From: Maribacter cobaltidurans
GTDB lineage: Bacteria > Bacteroidota > Bacteroidia > Flavobacteriales > Flavobacteriaceae
Assembly (NCBI RefSeq): GCF_002269385.1
Contig: NZ_CP022957.1
Location: 1,855,001 to 1,919,000 of the forward strand
DNA length: 64,000 nt
Reading direction: 5' to 3'
The position numbers were made by a program, and so were the translations under genes. This document shows, piece after piece, positions 38,001 through 45,174 of this stretch (its first letter is position 1; the number at the start of each line of letters is the position of its first letter). The notes beneath the pieces are model-generated. The model did no database searches. It saw only the letters and a program-made list of their open reading frames with translations, and was not told the origin of the DNA.

Positions 38001-40016
38001 AAAGTCAATTATTGGATTCGTTTGGGTGCTTCCAAAACGCTCAACAGTAATGATTTCCATAAACCCCTTACAGGGATCGGCAACCTGCTTGTCCACAATA
38101 TATACTCCTACTTCGCTAACCAAAATGGTACTTGGGTCATTATCCGGATTACCATCCTGACCTGTTATATTAACGTCGCCGGCATCTATTAAACCATCTT
38201 GGTTAACATCCAGATACCAAACATAATTATCGAATCCATCCCCTGAATCCAACACAACGTTATCACCACAGAGTTGTGCTGTTCTGGAAAAATTACAAGC
38301 GGAAAGGTCATCCAATAAGAAATTAGTTGCTCCTGGGGTAACAAAACCACAATTGTCAAAATCGGAAACACTAGGGTCATCCGAAATAACAGCACTATTG
38401 ATATCTCCACGATATGTTGAATAGGCTAAATTCTGTATAAGATCAGTACATGCGTCCACAAAATCAAAACAGTTTTCGGCCACCCGAACCCTAAGGCGAA
38501 TATTATAAACGGCGCTGCCCATTGTGACAAGATTGTCCGGAACATTAAATGTAATTTCATTGGTGGCTGAATCGAACGAATGAGTAACTCCGGGAGCGCC
38601 ATCAAGATCCACGCTCAGGAAGGTAGTGTTAACGGGCAAAACGTCTCTTATGGTATATCCCACCGCATCATCGTTTCCTAAATTTCTAAAGGAAAGAACA
38701 TAATCAAGCGTTTGTCCCAAATTTACACCTTGACCGGTAATGTCGTTTCCGGCAATATCTTCTACCCTTTTTTCAAGAACAATATTAGGTTCTATAATTT
38801 CTACTGAAAAGGATGCCAAGAAAGGTCCATATCCATCTCCGGTTGAAGTAAAACGTAATGTGGCACCAGTTTCATCGTTTGGCAACACAGTTTCACTAGG
38901 GTTGTTTAAATTAAAAATGTCCAAATCGGTTCCCAGCGTGTTCGTGCCATAAGGTGTACGAGTCGGAACTTGGACTCCATTAGTTGTAATTGTTGAGTTG
39001 AAAAAATTGTTATCTGGGTTAAAACCGGTACTTAAGTTGGTAAATGCAGAACTTGAGTTGAGATCCGCTCTTATAAAAAATCTATCATTGTTGATTCCTC
39101 GATCCCCCTCCAAGGCCCCAACACCTACTCTCGCCCTGACTGGAAAAGGCGCTGGAAGCGTTCTAAACCCATTAACATCAACATCAACATTTCCTACGCT
39201 TCCCGAAAGACTTGCATAACCATCAAAAGTGGAGATAAACTTACCAGATTCGTTTGGGTTTTCATAAATAATGACCATCACCCATCCGGCAGAGCTCGAA
39301 CCATCTCTTCTACCTCGTGTAGCCCTAATGTTTGCTGCTGTATATGAACCATTGGGGTTGGCATTGCTACGTACTAAGTTCGTGATATTTTTATAGCAAA
39401 TGACAGGAGCGTCCTTCACGAATACCCCAGGATTTCCCGGTTGATATCCATCTAAAATAATATCGTCCTCTTCGCCTACGGGATCGGGATTATTATCCGC
39501 GACTAAATCGACATAAGCACCTCCCGGAATTTGAAATTTTATCTCGTTCCATTCCTCTATCCTAGGAGTTCCGTTAAATTGTGCTCCACCGTCTGTACTT
39601 CTTTCATTGGGGTAAGTCCCTGCCCAATATAATCCTGCATAGCGTATTTGAGAACAGTCGGGATCCGTAAGGTTCAATTCTGCACTACTGGAACTGAAGG
39701 TCGATGGATCACTGTCTATGTCAATATACTCCATCCACAGCGAGTTATTGTTTTCTGTTCCGTTATATGGATCATTAGCTTGTGCTGGATTTGACTCAGA
39801 TGCACGGTTAAGAATATTATTACCCACAAAAATAATGTCGCCTCTTACTTCTATATTTCCTCCATCAAGACGTGGGGTAAAAGGAACATATTCTTGAGAA
39901 AACAAGGTGTAGGTTCCCATTGTCAAAAAAATCAAAAACAAGGAAAGCCTAAGAAATAAATCTCTCATAGACGATTTTGGTTTGGTGAACCTAGAAAGGG
40001 TAGTTTCTTTAATCAT
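29049..40016 (-). CDS. giant SprB-like T9SS type B surface adhesin (3655 aa)
   Basis: The first 40 residues hold an export signal; a start at the second Met (39968, MRDLFLRLSLF) would give a more typical signal peptide. About 350 residues of unique N-terminal sequence lead into a DUF11-like domain (about 400-520, GQTLDYVLSFRNLGNDDAVG). From about 800 to 3480 runs a long series of divergent SprB-type repeats of about 80-100 residues with the pattern PYxYSxDxG...F..L..G.Y.I.V.D..GC. An insert at about 1327-1522 (LLTEDFGVGNGTIPSP to LALDDIEIFQ) looks like a jelly-roll binding domain. The last 90 residues form a T9SS type B (gliding-associated) sorting domain, from IPNFFTPDGDGKNDFWIP to FVGHFTLYR. 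Such proteins are secreted adhesins that can mediate gliding or biofilm formation. Confidence 0.92.
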   Translation of the reverse strand: MIKETTLSRFTKPKSSMRDLFLRLSLFLIFLTMGTYTLFSQEYVPFTPRLDGGNIEVRGDIIFVGNNILNRASESNPAQANDPYNGTENNNSLWMEYIDIDSDPSTFSSSSAELNLTDPDCSQIRYAGLYWAGTYPNERSTDGGAQFNGTPRIEEWNEIKFQIPGGAYVDLVADNNPDPVGEEDDIILDGYQPGNPGVFVKDAPVICYKNITNLVRSNANPNGSYTAANIRATRGRRDGSSSAGWVMVIIYENPNESGKFISTFDGYASLSGSVGNVDVDVNGFRTLPAPFPVRARVGVGALEGDRGINNDRFFIRADLNSSSAFTNLSTGFNPDNNFFNSTITTNGVQVPTRTPYGTNTLGTDLDIFNLNNPSETVLPNDETGATLRFTSTGDGYGPFLASFSVEIIEPNIVLEKRVEDIAGNDITGQGVNLGQTLDYVLSFRNLGNDDAVGYTIRDVLPVNTTFLSVDLDGAPGVTHSFDSATNEITFNVPDNLVTMGSAVYNIRLRVRVAENCFDFVDACTDLIQNLAYSTYRGDINSAVISDDPSVSDFDNCGFVTPGATNFLLDDLSACNFSRTAQLCGDNVVLDSGDGFDNYVWYLDVNQDGLIDAGDVNITGQDGNPDNDPSTILVSEVGVYIVDKQVADPCKGFMEIITVERFGSTQTNPIIDFFNNSNADADPTNDIQGEIVADCGDGTTLFPKIFLCGINDTQLLQVNISDAQNLFWERLDESSCTVQPENCLNRNLGCSWDQVGTGGSFTATTAGKYRLSITYQNGCVSRFYFDIFQNTLDIQYNTTNVVCDTDGNITITNLGSGYGYQLVNASTDAVVIPFSANNGPSFDFTSNGAYRVEVVQLDPSTGNPILGACIFSTPDIGILDRDLQVDVFQTDANCNNLGSIHINANNVLPNYQYELRLDDGTPPPATPAYPGHPGGTLVDSETAQPSNTHTFNNVNPGNYFIITRTDDGCVDVQSVTVGRIPDPTLSGVTIADIGCTAGSIELSRTGGQGNPDFLFAIWSKDGTILHSPGGSPTEREIVDNIDPNAYQVETTFTFGWRDEDDDGNDEYYPGENGTYQFIVLDANNCYAISSPITINDNGSSTIDSIDEVQPSCSGDSDGELTINISGGIGPYQYSIDNGASFQPTNTFVGLSAGNYDIRVLDSSGCDISQQYVLNQPFPLSASAGVSRDATCDPNGAEVRITNVVGGNAPYEYSFDGGSTWGIASTALLPPGDYTVYVRDGACSYPMDVTVEGLPTPPNVTLTPEVSYNCDGTGTITASPSIAGYDYRYALDGIFNTPEDSNVFNNVGPGTYTVTTYYASQTPPTPSLLLTEDFGVGNGTIPSPDTIGYAYEDQTTSTAGGGDTNRNINDFQYSVTNHIVAPFGPWVNPNDHTNPSDPDGRFLVINVGTPSPGQIIYTKPINDVIPNRPLTISLYIFNLLNGLIGNTQLNPDLTIEIRTTGGVVVQSIRTGQIPKNTGPDDWELFSTNLDPGPNTSLEFVIRSEISGNSGNDLALDDIEIFQVPEVCELFVETPVTVEAGRVFGSTFLSSTNVSCNGVSDGTITFEVDNFDPVAGFEYSEDGGTTWITSTTSPVTTNAVFGAGSQTVLLRKADEITCTSSVTATITEPAALVATAIVNEQITCNAGATITANATGGTPTYVYQLEDDLGNVIAGYDFATNGNNRVFSNITLAGDYIVRVRDTNNCTDAIDTALTITEPETIAFDAIPTACYSGNNDGTIIVNVTDGNGGYQFRIDGGPWRTPTPVTATTFTFQSLASGSYDIEVRDQFGCPLASNTQTVVLNPSLNATVEVVNISSCADGGITVNAQGGDGDYSYAFMPTGSAPVFTDFGSSNTFAVTTGNDGDYDVYVRDNFAVAPDACNYMETVTVNPAVALAFTATPTDPECYEGPGSIEVDITSGIGPYTIQIIDLDNGGAADQTNTNVVNTTRTYFNLADGDYTIIVTDANNCAITETPVTINNPDELIAEISPILPPGCDPDPNLYGFEFINYTTTLGTLEFSSDGGATWGLSDTFVGASFASGTEVLPSVRVQGTNCQMDLPRYTIPYPLDDLDITIAAIVIDCNDLQVTVQGTAGLSPYEYTYSEDPVNFDPATATWTAATPGSHVFAGLVPGRTYVFYVRDSSGPPGCVRQSSVNVNNVAPPPIQIDGVATPTCDGLTNGQITYTVTENNPGELGGTFDWELFRVGSPAHTSIATGTVASFTTGDTFVAPTPASLGAGDYFVEIRGAAPNNCVIGSENVEVEVLDPITFTPNVLADITCADPGLIEIQSAQGGGGMYTYTLSSANFIAPIVTTNNPIEVPIANLVDPTATPFNVLVEIADQYSCPVTSLPTHTVSMNISQSPTITSVTTTNCGTPFSITVNASGGLAPYLYSINGGTTYVNNGGVFNNVPVGSYAISIIDANGCTASDTAEIYPTLQASAVQTKFLDCTVSPNAEITISASNGSGSYDYQISGPVNQVRTALPSPANSIVWDMASAAGIYTVEVFDNNRPTCPARSFIIDVPAAIVPTIDTINTTDVTCNGASDGTISVTVLDNATGPYTFEITSLDGSPISIAPTSTSNISATFTGLAPTTTPAGYIVTITGNAATNNCSVDSSSITIAEPSPVVVTMDATVEFACTMGNNGNNASISVQSVTGGSNTFVRYQFINDLNPGIPVQDGTNTTYIETNPNGGNYTVNVFDDLGCIGTATASIAPFVQISDPVVTDTADVTCNPGNDAQIEVGVTVNPGTATPNLEYVVNGINVVYNQSVSSTNHSETFNGLAAGNYSISITNLDTGCMINTVHTVETPPEMDVVATKLTDEECLNNGVDDGSFGVAISDYVGNYSYQVFDVNNNPIAGQNGTGNTATALPPITNLPGGTYYVRITQTEAPFCVENSNVITVRAPQAAITAVITQQTSVSCSNDQGSLLVNPSGGQGPYTITLTNTVTGQAPYIQTNVNAFIFTGLSAGDFDILVTDAYGCDFTDSITLIRPDDILATLSASTLVCYGDNNASVTASVGPRNVTPLYQYQLNVYDNMVSTTPLQTSVRQSLNTFDGLSAGFYSVTVTDDEGCATETNRIQITDPAEVSAQLIRTSELTCQTGAELELRAVGGTGPYTYSEDGVNFFPMNAANGPNTHLFTGLSAGTYRYYVQDSFNCQSILSNEIVEDPIEPLTLDVDTSGAFINCTGENTAIIFADADGGLGDYEYSLYTDASLSVGSRVAGPNSDGIFRNLTAGVYFVEAVSGDCTTTPVRVPIIEPDPLAISDSFTNVTCAGENDGSITVTLSGGAGGYQYAISPNLNQFDTENTFTDLAPGDYVVIAQDQNGCFERLEYTIIEPAVIMVVPTALPEVCVGSADGSITLDITGGTAPYSTALNSNNDADFVQDRLAFNGLSGGNYLVFVRDANGCETNLVVDIDPGVNLNATIEPVYECSGDTPDNYVNITLEDQTVIGDVLYALDSMDPADMQLNPDFRNTAPGLHYIAIAHSNGCVQTFDFTIEAFEPLTLTLEQRNLNEITALAEGGREGYTFYFDGRDNGDDNTFYITRTDTYEVIVIDENGCEMAANISMEFIDVDIPNFFTPDGDGKNDFWIPKNIQQFPDILIKIYDRYGRVVSRQAYDAQGWDGKYEGNELPTGDYWYVIQLNGEEDSREFVGHFTLYR

Positions 40017-40404
40017 AGTCTGGTTGTTCTTGGATCATTCCTATGCCTCCCCAATTAGGTGGTGGCACTATGGAATACACCAATAACAAAGATTGTCCAT
40101 ACTAGGAAGGTTTGAAATTTAATGTTGTAGCCGAATTGCAATATGTTGTGAAAAGGGAATTGTTGATGGTTAGTGAAGTGCAAATACTCTATTTTTCAGT
40201 CTTTACGCTCCGTTTTTATGTCGTAAAAGCGATTAGAAACTTTGGTGAAATCTATCATGTGGACAAAGAATAAAAAAAAGGCTTGCGGGCGCCCCAAACA
40301 TGTTATTCTGCCCCTTGGAACCATGTATCTTATTTTATGAAAACGACAACTTTCAAAAGTAATAACACTATTGATGGTGATAGATAGAGTTGATGCCTAT
40401 AAAC
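40017..40404. other. long non-coding leader region upstream of the adhesin gene
   Basis: No plausible gene is seen in this stretch. It contains a TACTTTTG element on the minus strand (40354-40361). If this is the promoter, the adhesin mRNA has a leader of about 330 bases, unusually long compared with the other genes here. Confidence 0.5.
40354..40361 (-). promoter_or_regulatory. -7 promoter element, probable adhesin promoter
   Basis: TACTTTTG on the minus strand is an exact TAnnTTTG match and the only one found between the upstream terminator and the adhesin start. A matching -33 TTG is not evident. Confidence 0.4.
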
Positions 40405-40447
40405 AAAAAAGGACCAAGCGAAAATAGTTTCCTTGGTCCTTTTTTTT
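40405..40447 (-). terminator. terminator after the PorP-SPOR fusion gene
   Basis: Arms GGACCAAG and CTTGGTCC around a 13-base loop are flanked by runs of six A and seven T. It lies just downstream of the minus-strand stop at 40464 and separates the two adhesin/PorP modules. Confidence 0.85.
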
Positions 40448-40463
40448 AATTATTTCTTACTTA

Positions 40464-42698
40464 CTAAGCCACCTGTCCGGGTGCTACCCTCATTATCCAC
40501 ATTTTTTCATCATAGGCATCGTTCAGCTTGGAGTAATAGGAAATCAAAGCATTCGTCCAAGAATCATGCTTTTTTAGATATACATACCTCCAATTATTTT
40601 CAGGATTGATGAAGTAACTTGCACTAAGTCCATAGGAGTTCAATAGTGCCACAAATCTATTGGCGTTTCTGGGGTTGGCAAATACATTGGCAATTATATA
40701 ATATCCAGAACCGATTCCTTCAATTTCATAATTTCTAGGCTCCGTACTATTTGCCGCCACCTTATCCTGTTCCACCACATTTTTTCGAAGTACTCCTGTA
40801 TCGTATTTAGATGATTTTTCTTTAAGCTTATTTACATTGTTTGCATAGGCTTCGTTGGTGTACCTATTCTCTACGTTCATAATCCATGTTGTTCCTTCGT
40901 ATGCACCATTAAAATTTGTGTCATGAGCGGCCACAGCTTCCTCCCAAGTATCATATCTATCTAGATAGACATATTTTAATCCGTTGTTAGGGTTATCTAT
41001 GTAATTTGCGTTGATGCCTTTAGCATCCAAAGTGTTTAAGAAGTTATCCATGTACTGACCTCCCTTATATACGTTGGCCACTACATAATAGCCATCCCTT
41101 ACGTTAGGTAAATCCTTAAACTTTCTGCTTTTCACCCTATCCTGAACCACAGGCTCATTCTGTTCCCTTTTTACCGTTTTTCTTGCGGGAGGAGTATAAA
41201 CTATAACATCCTTTTGAGACGCTTCCCTAACCAATTCTTTTTTAGGCTCTCTTGCTTGAGGATTTTCATTGGAAGCAACTTCCACTTCCTCCTTTTTCCA
41301 ATTACTCTCAACTTCTGAGGGCCTATCATTCTGGTTACTTTTCTCAATTACATTGGATGGATTTGTAACAGACGATGCTATAGCATCTTTTTGAATAATA
41401 TTTCGTTCGGTATTTTTTGTTTCCTTACCAATATCCTTGTTGGTATTTTGCGCCGATGCCAATGCTACATCAGTTTCATTCCCCTTAAATATTTCTTCCG
41501 CTCTTTTTTCCAGATCCGGACGGTCACCATTGGTCTCGTTGCGAACCATACGCATGACCATATTGAATCTACGTTCCAAATCTGCCTGCCTGTTGGATTC
41601 CAAGGAGTCTTGTCTAAACATAAGCTCCTCAATGATGGCATCGTTTTCAGCCAACTTCCGTTTAAGCTCCTCTATCTCTTCATTGGTCGCGATGTTCTCC
41701 GGCTCTATATCATTCGTGACTAAATCATCAAGGTTGTCATCCTCTAACATGACCCTGTCTTCCGTAAGATTTGGCGTAAAGGAGTAAGCAAAAGATATTT
41801 CATGGGTAAGTCCAAAATTGTCAAAGTTGTTGGAGAGTCCTTTTTCCATGGTATACCCTAAGGAAATCCTTCGGTTTAGGTTAAAACCAACTCCTGCAGC
41901 CGCTCCATAAAAACTATCATATCCCCCTTGGATCCAACCAATTTTAGGAAGGTCCAAGATTAAACTACCTCCCAAGGTTACATTATCCTCTTCCCCATCC
42001 ATACGGACTCTTGCCAAAGGCATCAAACGTCCAGCCTCCAAAATACCCGATGTATTTTTAAACTGATGGGTATATTGTAAATGTCCGGAATATGTCTTTT
42101 CACTAAAATCCGTTAAGGACTTACTGGTCTTTAAATTATAATCAAATAGATTTTCGGCAAAGGCACCTATGTCAAAATTACCGTAAGAAAGGTTAAACCC
42201 TGGTTGAAAGGACAAAAGATTTTGGTCCTGGAATCCTGCCAAAAAGGGATCTTGTTCCACCGTTGTAGCCCTACCTTCGTCGAAACCACTATTATAGTAA
42301 GAGAGGTTCGCCCCAAATGTAAAATTACTCTTGTCGCTCAATTTCACACCATAAGCATAATTGGCTAAAACCCCATAGTTGCTCAATGCACCCAAACGCT
42401 GCGTATACAAACTCAATCCCAATCCCGTACGGTCACTGATTCGCCCACTATAACTTAAAAAGTAATTTTGGTTGTTATCATCAAATTGTACCGATTGGTT
42501 TCTGTGTAGTAAATTGATGTACGATTTGTCTTCCCTAACCGTAGAAAAGGTTGGGTTAATCAAGAATCTATTATATTTCAATAAATTCTGGGAAGGTACT
42601 TCATACCCAAAATAAGGATTGTCTTCCTGCGCCTGGGCCCTGTTGAACCCAAGTGCAAGAAGTACAATTAATAGTAGTATACGTGTTTTAGGTAGCAT
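40464..42698 (-). CDS. PorP/SprF protein fused to two SPOR-like repeats
   Basis: The 744-aa exported protein has three parts. A PorP/SprF barrel domain occupies about 24-310 (PSQNLLKYNRFLINPTF). A coiled, charged and poorly conserved linker runs from about 320 to 520. Two SPOR-like modules follow, at about 533-606 (GYYVVANVYKGGQYMDNF to WIMNVEN) and about 663-744 (GYYIIANVFANPRNANRF to WIMRVAPG). Ordinary PorP/SprF proteins are about 300 aa, so the C-terminal half is an addition that may bind peptidoglycan. It follows its T9SS substrate gene by 8 bases. The same SPOR-like module is found in the PorE-like protein at 18566-21163. Confidence 0.88.
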   Translation of the reverse strand: MLPKTRILLLIVLLALGFNRAQAQEDNPYFGYEVPSQNLLKYNRFLINPTFSTVREDKSYINLLHRNQSVQFDDNNQNYFLSYSGRISDRTGLGLSLYTQRLGALSNYGVLANYAYGVKLSDKSNFTFGANLSYYNSGFDEGRATTVEQDPFLAGFQDQNLLSFQPGFNLSYGNFDIGAFAENLFDYNLKTSKSLTDFSEKTYSGHLQYTHQFKNTSGILEAGRLMPLARVRMDGEEDNVTLGGSLILDLPKIGWIQGGYDSFYGAAAGVGFNLNRRISLGYTMEKGLSNNFDNFGLTHEISFAYSFTPNLTEDRVMLEDDNLDDLVTNDIEPENIATNEEIEELKRKLAENDAIIEELMFRQDSLESNRQADLERRFNMVMRMVRNETNGDRPDLEKRAEEIFKGNETDVALASAQNTNKDIGKETKNTERNIIQKDAIASSVTNPSNVIEKSNQNDRPSEVESNWKKEEVEVASNENPQAREPKKELVREASQKDVIVYTPPARKTVKREQNEPVVQDRVKSRKFKDLPNVRDGYYVVANVYKGGQYMDNFLNTLDAKGINANYIDNPNNGLKYVYLDRYDTWEEAVAAHDTNFNGAYEGTTWIMNVENRYTNEAYANNVNKLKEKSSKYDTGVLRKNVVEQDKVAANSTEPRNYEIEGIGSGYYIIANVFANPRNANRFVALLNSYGLSASYFINPENNWRYVYLKKHDSWTNALISYYSKLNDAYDEKMWIMRVAPGQVA

Positions 42699-42706
42699 GT
42701 TTGGTT

Positions 42707-44953
42707 TTAGCGTATTACGGTGATCGTGCCTTGTTTCAGCACCTCTTTGGCGTTGCGGATCTTATAATAGAACACCATGTTTTGCTTGGTAAAAGCAGTT
42801 GAGGTCTGAGGCCAATTATTTTTATATTCGAACTCGTTAAGCACTTCTTCACCCTGTCCATTGTAAATAATTACATTTATATCCGTCCTATTGGAATATG
42901 AATTGGGTATTATCCATTGGTCATTGATTCCATCCCCGTTTACGGTAATGACATTCGGTACTTTGAACGTATCCAATATAGAAACCTCAAATTGCTTCAC
43001 GATATCACAATTATCAATGCTGGCAATTAGCGTATAGGTTCCAGGCTCTGTAATAGAAGCACTATCGGAAGAACTTATCTCTATATTGTTGGCATCCATC
43101 CATCGGTATGCAGTTCCTCCCAAAGCACTAATGGTTCTCGTCGTTCCTTCAGGAATCACAAGATTTCCGGATGGTTCAAGAGTAATTAGGTTTTCATCCA
43201 ATGGAGAAATGACAATCTCATTGGAAATCAGTTGACACCCGTCCCTGTTCAAAACCAATCGGTATGTTCCTGTGGCGCTAACATTCAAATCCATATCAGA
43301 GGAACTTATTGTATTACCATCCAATTGCCACTCATAGGTTTCGGTGGACAAATCCAATGATGAACTTAATGTAACCATGTCACTGGAACTACAATAGACC
43401 GTACCGGTACTATTAATTGTAACTGTATCTCCGGTCAATAATTGTACGGACATTACATTGGAAGTGGCGTTGTACGAATCAATATTTGCATTTAAACGGT
43501 AATTTCCGTTCTCCATATTGGAAGCAAGGCTAATGGAGTTTCCTGTTTGGCCTGCAATATCAGCCCCATCCTTTTGCCATTGATAGGCAAAGGAATTGAT
43601 TAGGTTGGTGGTTACATCTGTTTTGGTTCCGTCCGAAGCAACCGCATTAATGCTCTCTACTTGCAGCACCGTACTTGTGGAAACACAGGAAGTATAATTA
43701 TCCGCATAATCTAGAATTACTTCGAAAGAAGCTGGGGTAACTACCACTGTAGTTTCAGAATTTTTACTTGAACTTCCACAGGATCCACCCGTCTCGGTTA
43801 TTTGAGCATAATAACTACCAACTTCTGTTACACTTAAGGTGTTACTTGTTTCCCCTGCAATCTCTGCCCCGTTCTTATACCATTTATAAGTTGGGGAACT
43901 GGCATCCGTACTTACGGACAAGGTTTGGGGTTGTGATGGAAGGACTACAATATTGGCTGGATTGTCCCTGGTTACCGTAAAAGAACCGGGGTTGCTCATA
44001 GTTATTGGCGCCGAACGCTCCGTACATATTCCCGTAGCGGAAATTTCAACGGCATAATCACCTTCAAAACCAACTACTCCCCCATCAACCGTAAACGTGG
44101 TACCAATCGCCCCTGCGATGGCAACATCGTTCTTATACCATTGGTAGCTCCATGATGGGTCTGTTTGATCTATGGACAGTATTTCACTATCCGTGGGACA
44201 AAGAATGGTCTGGCTCGGCGGATTAATGGCAATACCTGTACCGGTGCCGCCTATGGTTACATCCACAATATTGGAATCCGTATTTCCCGAACCCGTACAA
44301 TTAGGACCATAATCTATATAAGCATTGTACATGCCGCTTTGGGTCACGTTCAGGGTATGCCCAGTTTCGCCATTTAAGAGCGTACCGCTCCTAAACCAAA
44401 TATACTGATAGGTTTCTGGGTTGGGAATATTATCCACTTGTAATGTAATGGGTCCCGTAGCACAAACGCTTCCTGGTGGCACCCCATCTCCAAGTTCACT
44501 AATGTTCAGGTTGTTGGTAATATCCATGTAATACATGTTGTAGGCAGGGGATTCCGTTCCAAGCTTTACGGGATCCGTACTCCTTACGCGCATCTTGTAG
44601 CCAAGGCCCCGTGTGTCGTCAGGGACGGAAAAGCTTACGTCAAAGTCGTTTATAGTATTTTTATCCGATATGGTAGCCAATTCCGTTGGTGAGGAAAAAC
44701 TGCCGTTGGCATCTGAAAGCTCTAGGATAAATTGATTTCCTGCATTTGCAGTTCCTGCCCAAGTAATATTTACAAAATATTCATTGAAGCCGCTGCTACC
44801 CGCACATATGTATGGCCAAGGAGAGTCCCCCCCCAAATTTGGATTGTCCACAGGTTCCGGCGCATTGATAACAATGGCCTGTGCAGAAAGCCGTAGGAAG
44901 CCTAAAAGCACAATTATGGCGGTCAAGTAGTAAGATTTGTAATTGTTTTTCAT
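42707..44953 (-). CDS. T9SS type B secreted protein with Ig-like repeats
   Basis: The frame is open to 45004, but the ATG at 44953 gives a clean signal peptide (YYLTAIIVLLGFLRLSAQA) and was chosen, giving 748 aa. About six immunoglobulin-like/PKD-like repeats follow, recognisable by the recurring pattern YxWYKNGxxIAGxTxxTLxVTxxGxYxAxI. The C-terminal 85 residues form a type B T9SS sorting domain (VPNVITVNGDGINDQWIIP, then GTITVIR at the end). It should be exported by T9SS and held on the surface, probably with the PorP-SPOR protein encoded 8 bases downstream. Confidence 0.87.
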   Translation of the reverse strand: MKNNYKSYYLTAIIVLLGFLRLSAQAIVINAPEPVDNPNLGGDSPWPYICAGSSGFNEYFVNITWAGTANAGNQFILELSDANGSFSSPTELATISDKNTINDFDVSFSVPDDTRGLGYKMRVRSTDPVKLGTESPAYNMYYMDITNNLNISELGDGVPPGSVCATGPITLQVDNIPNPETYQYIWFRSGTLLNGETGHTLNVTQSGMYNAYIDYGPNCTGSGNTDSNIVDVTIGGTGTGIAINPPSQTILCPTDSEILSIDQTDPSWSYQWYKNDVAIAGAIGTTFTVDGGVVGFEGDYAVEISATGICTERSAPITMSNPGSFTVTRDNPANIVVLPSQPQTLSVSTDASSPTYKWYKNGAEIAGETSNTLSVTEVGSYYAQITETGGSCGSSSKNSETTVVVTPASFEVILDYADNYTSCVSTSTVLQVESINAVASDGTKTDVTTNLINSFAYQWQKDGADIAGQTGNSISLASNMENGNYRLNANIDSYNATSNVMSVQLLTGDTVTINSTGTVYCSSSDMVTLSSSLDLSTETYEWQLDGNTISSSDMDLNVSATGTYRLVLNRDGCQLISNEIVISPLDENLITLEPSGNLVIPEGTTRTISALGGTAYRWMDANNIEISSSDSASITEPGTYTLIASIDNCDIVKQFEVSILDTFKVPNVITVNGDGINDQWIIPNSYSNRTDINVIIYNGQGEEVLNEFEYKNNWPQTSTAFTKQNMVFYYKIRNAKEVLKQGTITVIR

Positions 44954-45147
44954 AGTGATGTGTGTTTTGCGCCCCAAATGATAGTGATATTGTAGGTCAT
45001 TCACCTTAAACCTTTGGTACTCAAAACAAATATGAAACTAATAACGTGCTTAGGGAATTTATTGTTGTGGGCCGAATCAAAATTGTTGTGAAACGCATTT
45101 TGTACAAGGTGAACCTATTTTAATCCTATGTTATAAAGCAATTTTGC

Positions 45148-45155
45148 TACTTTTG
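45148..45155 (+). promoter_or_regulatory. -7 promoter element of glnS
   Basis: TACTTTTG is an exact TAnnTTTG match ending 19 bases before the glnS ATG at 45175. It also argues against the TTG at 45160 as the start, because that codon would lie at the transcription start. Confidence 0.5.
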
Positions 45156-45174
45156 TAGCTTGAAAAATCATGAC

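Noticed and set aside
31224..38410. Numerous open frames of 60-140 codons on both strands inside the adhesin gene
   Set aside because: They overlap a convincing 3655-codon gene, have no family signatures and show skewed composition expected for shadow frames.
29049..40016. Repeat-rich DNA that could be mistaken for a CRISPR or tandem-repeat array
   Set aside because: The periodicity comes from divergent SprB-type protein repeats in one long reading frame; no identical DNA repeats with unique spacers exist.
40493..40501. TTATCCACA, a DnaA-box match
   Set aside because: A single copy within the coding sequence of the PorP-SPOR fusion, without neighbouring boxes or an AT-rich unwinding region.
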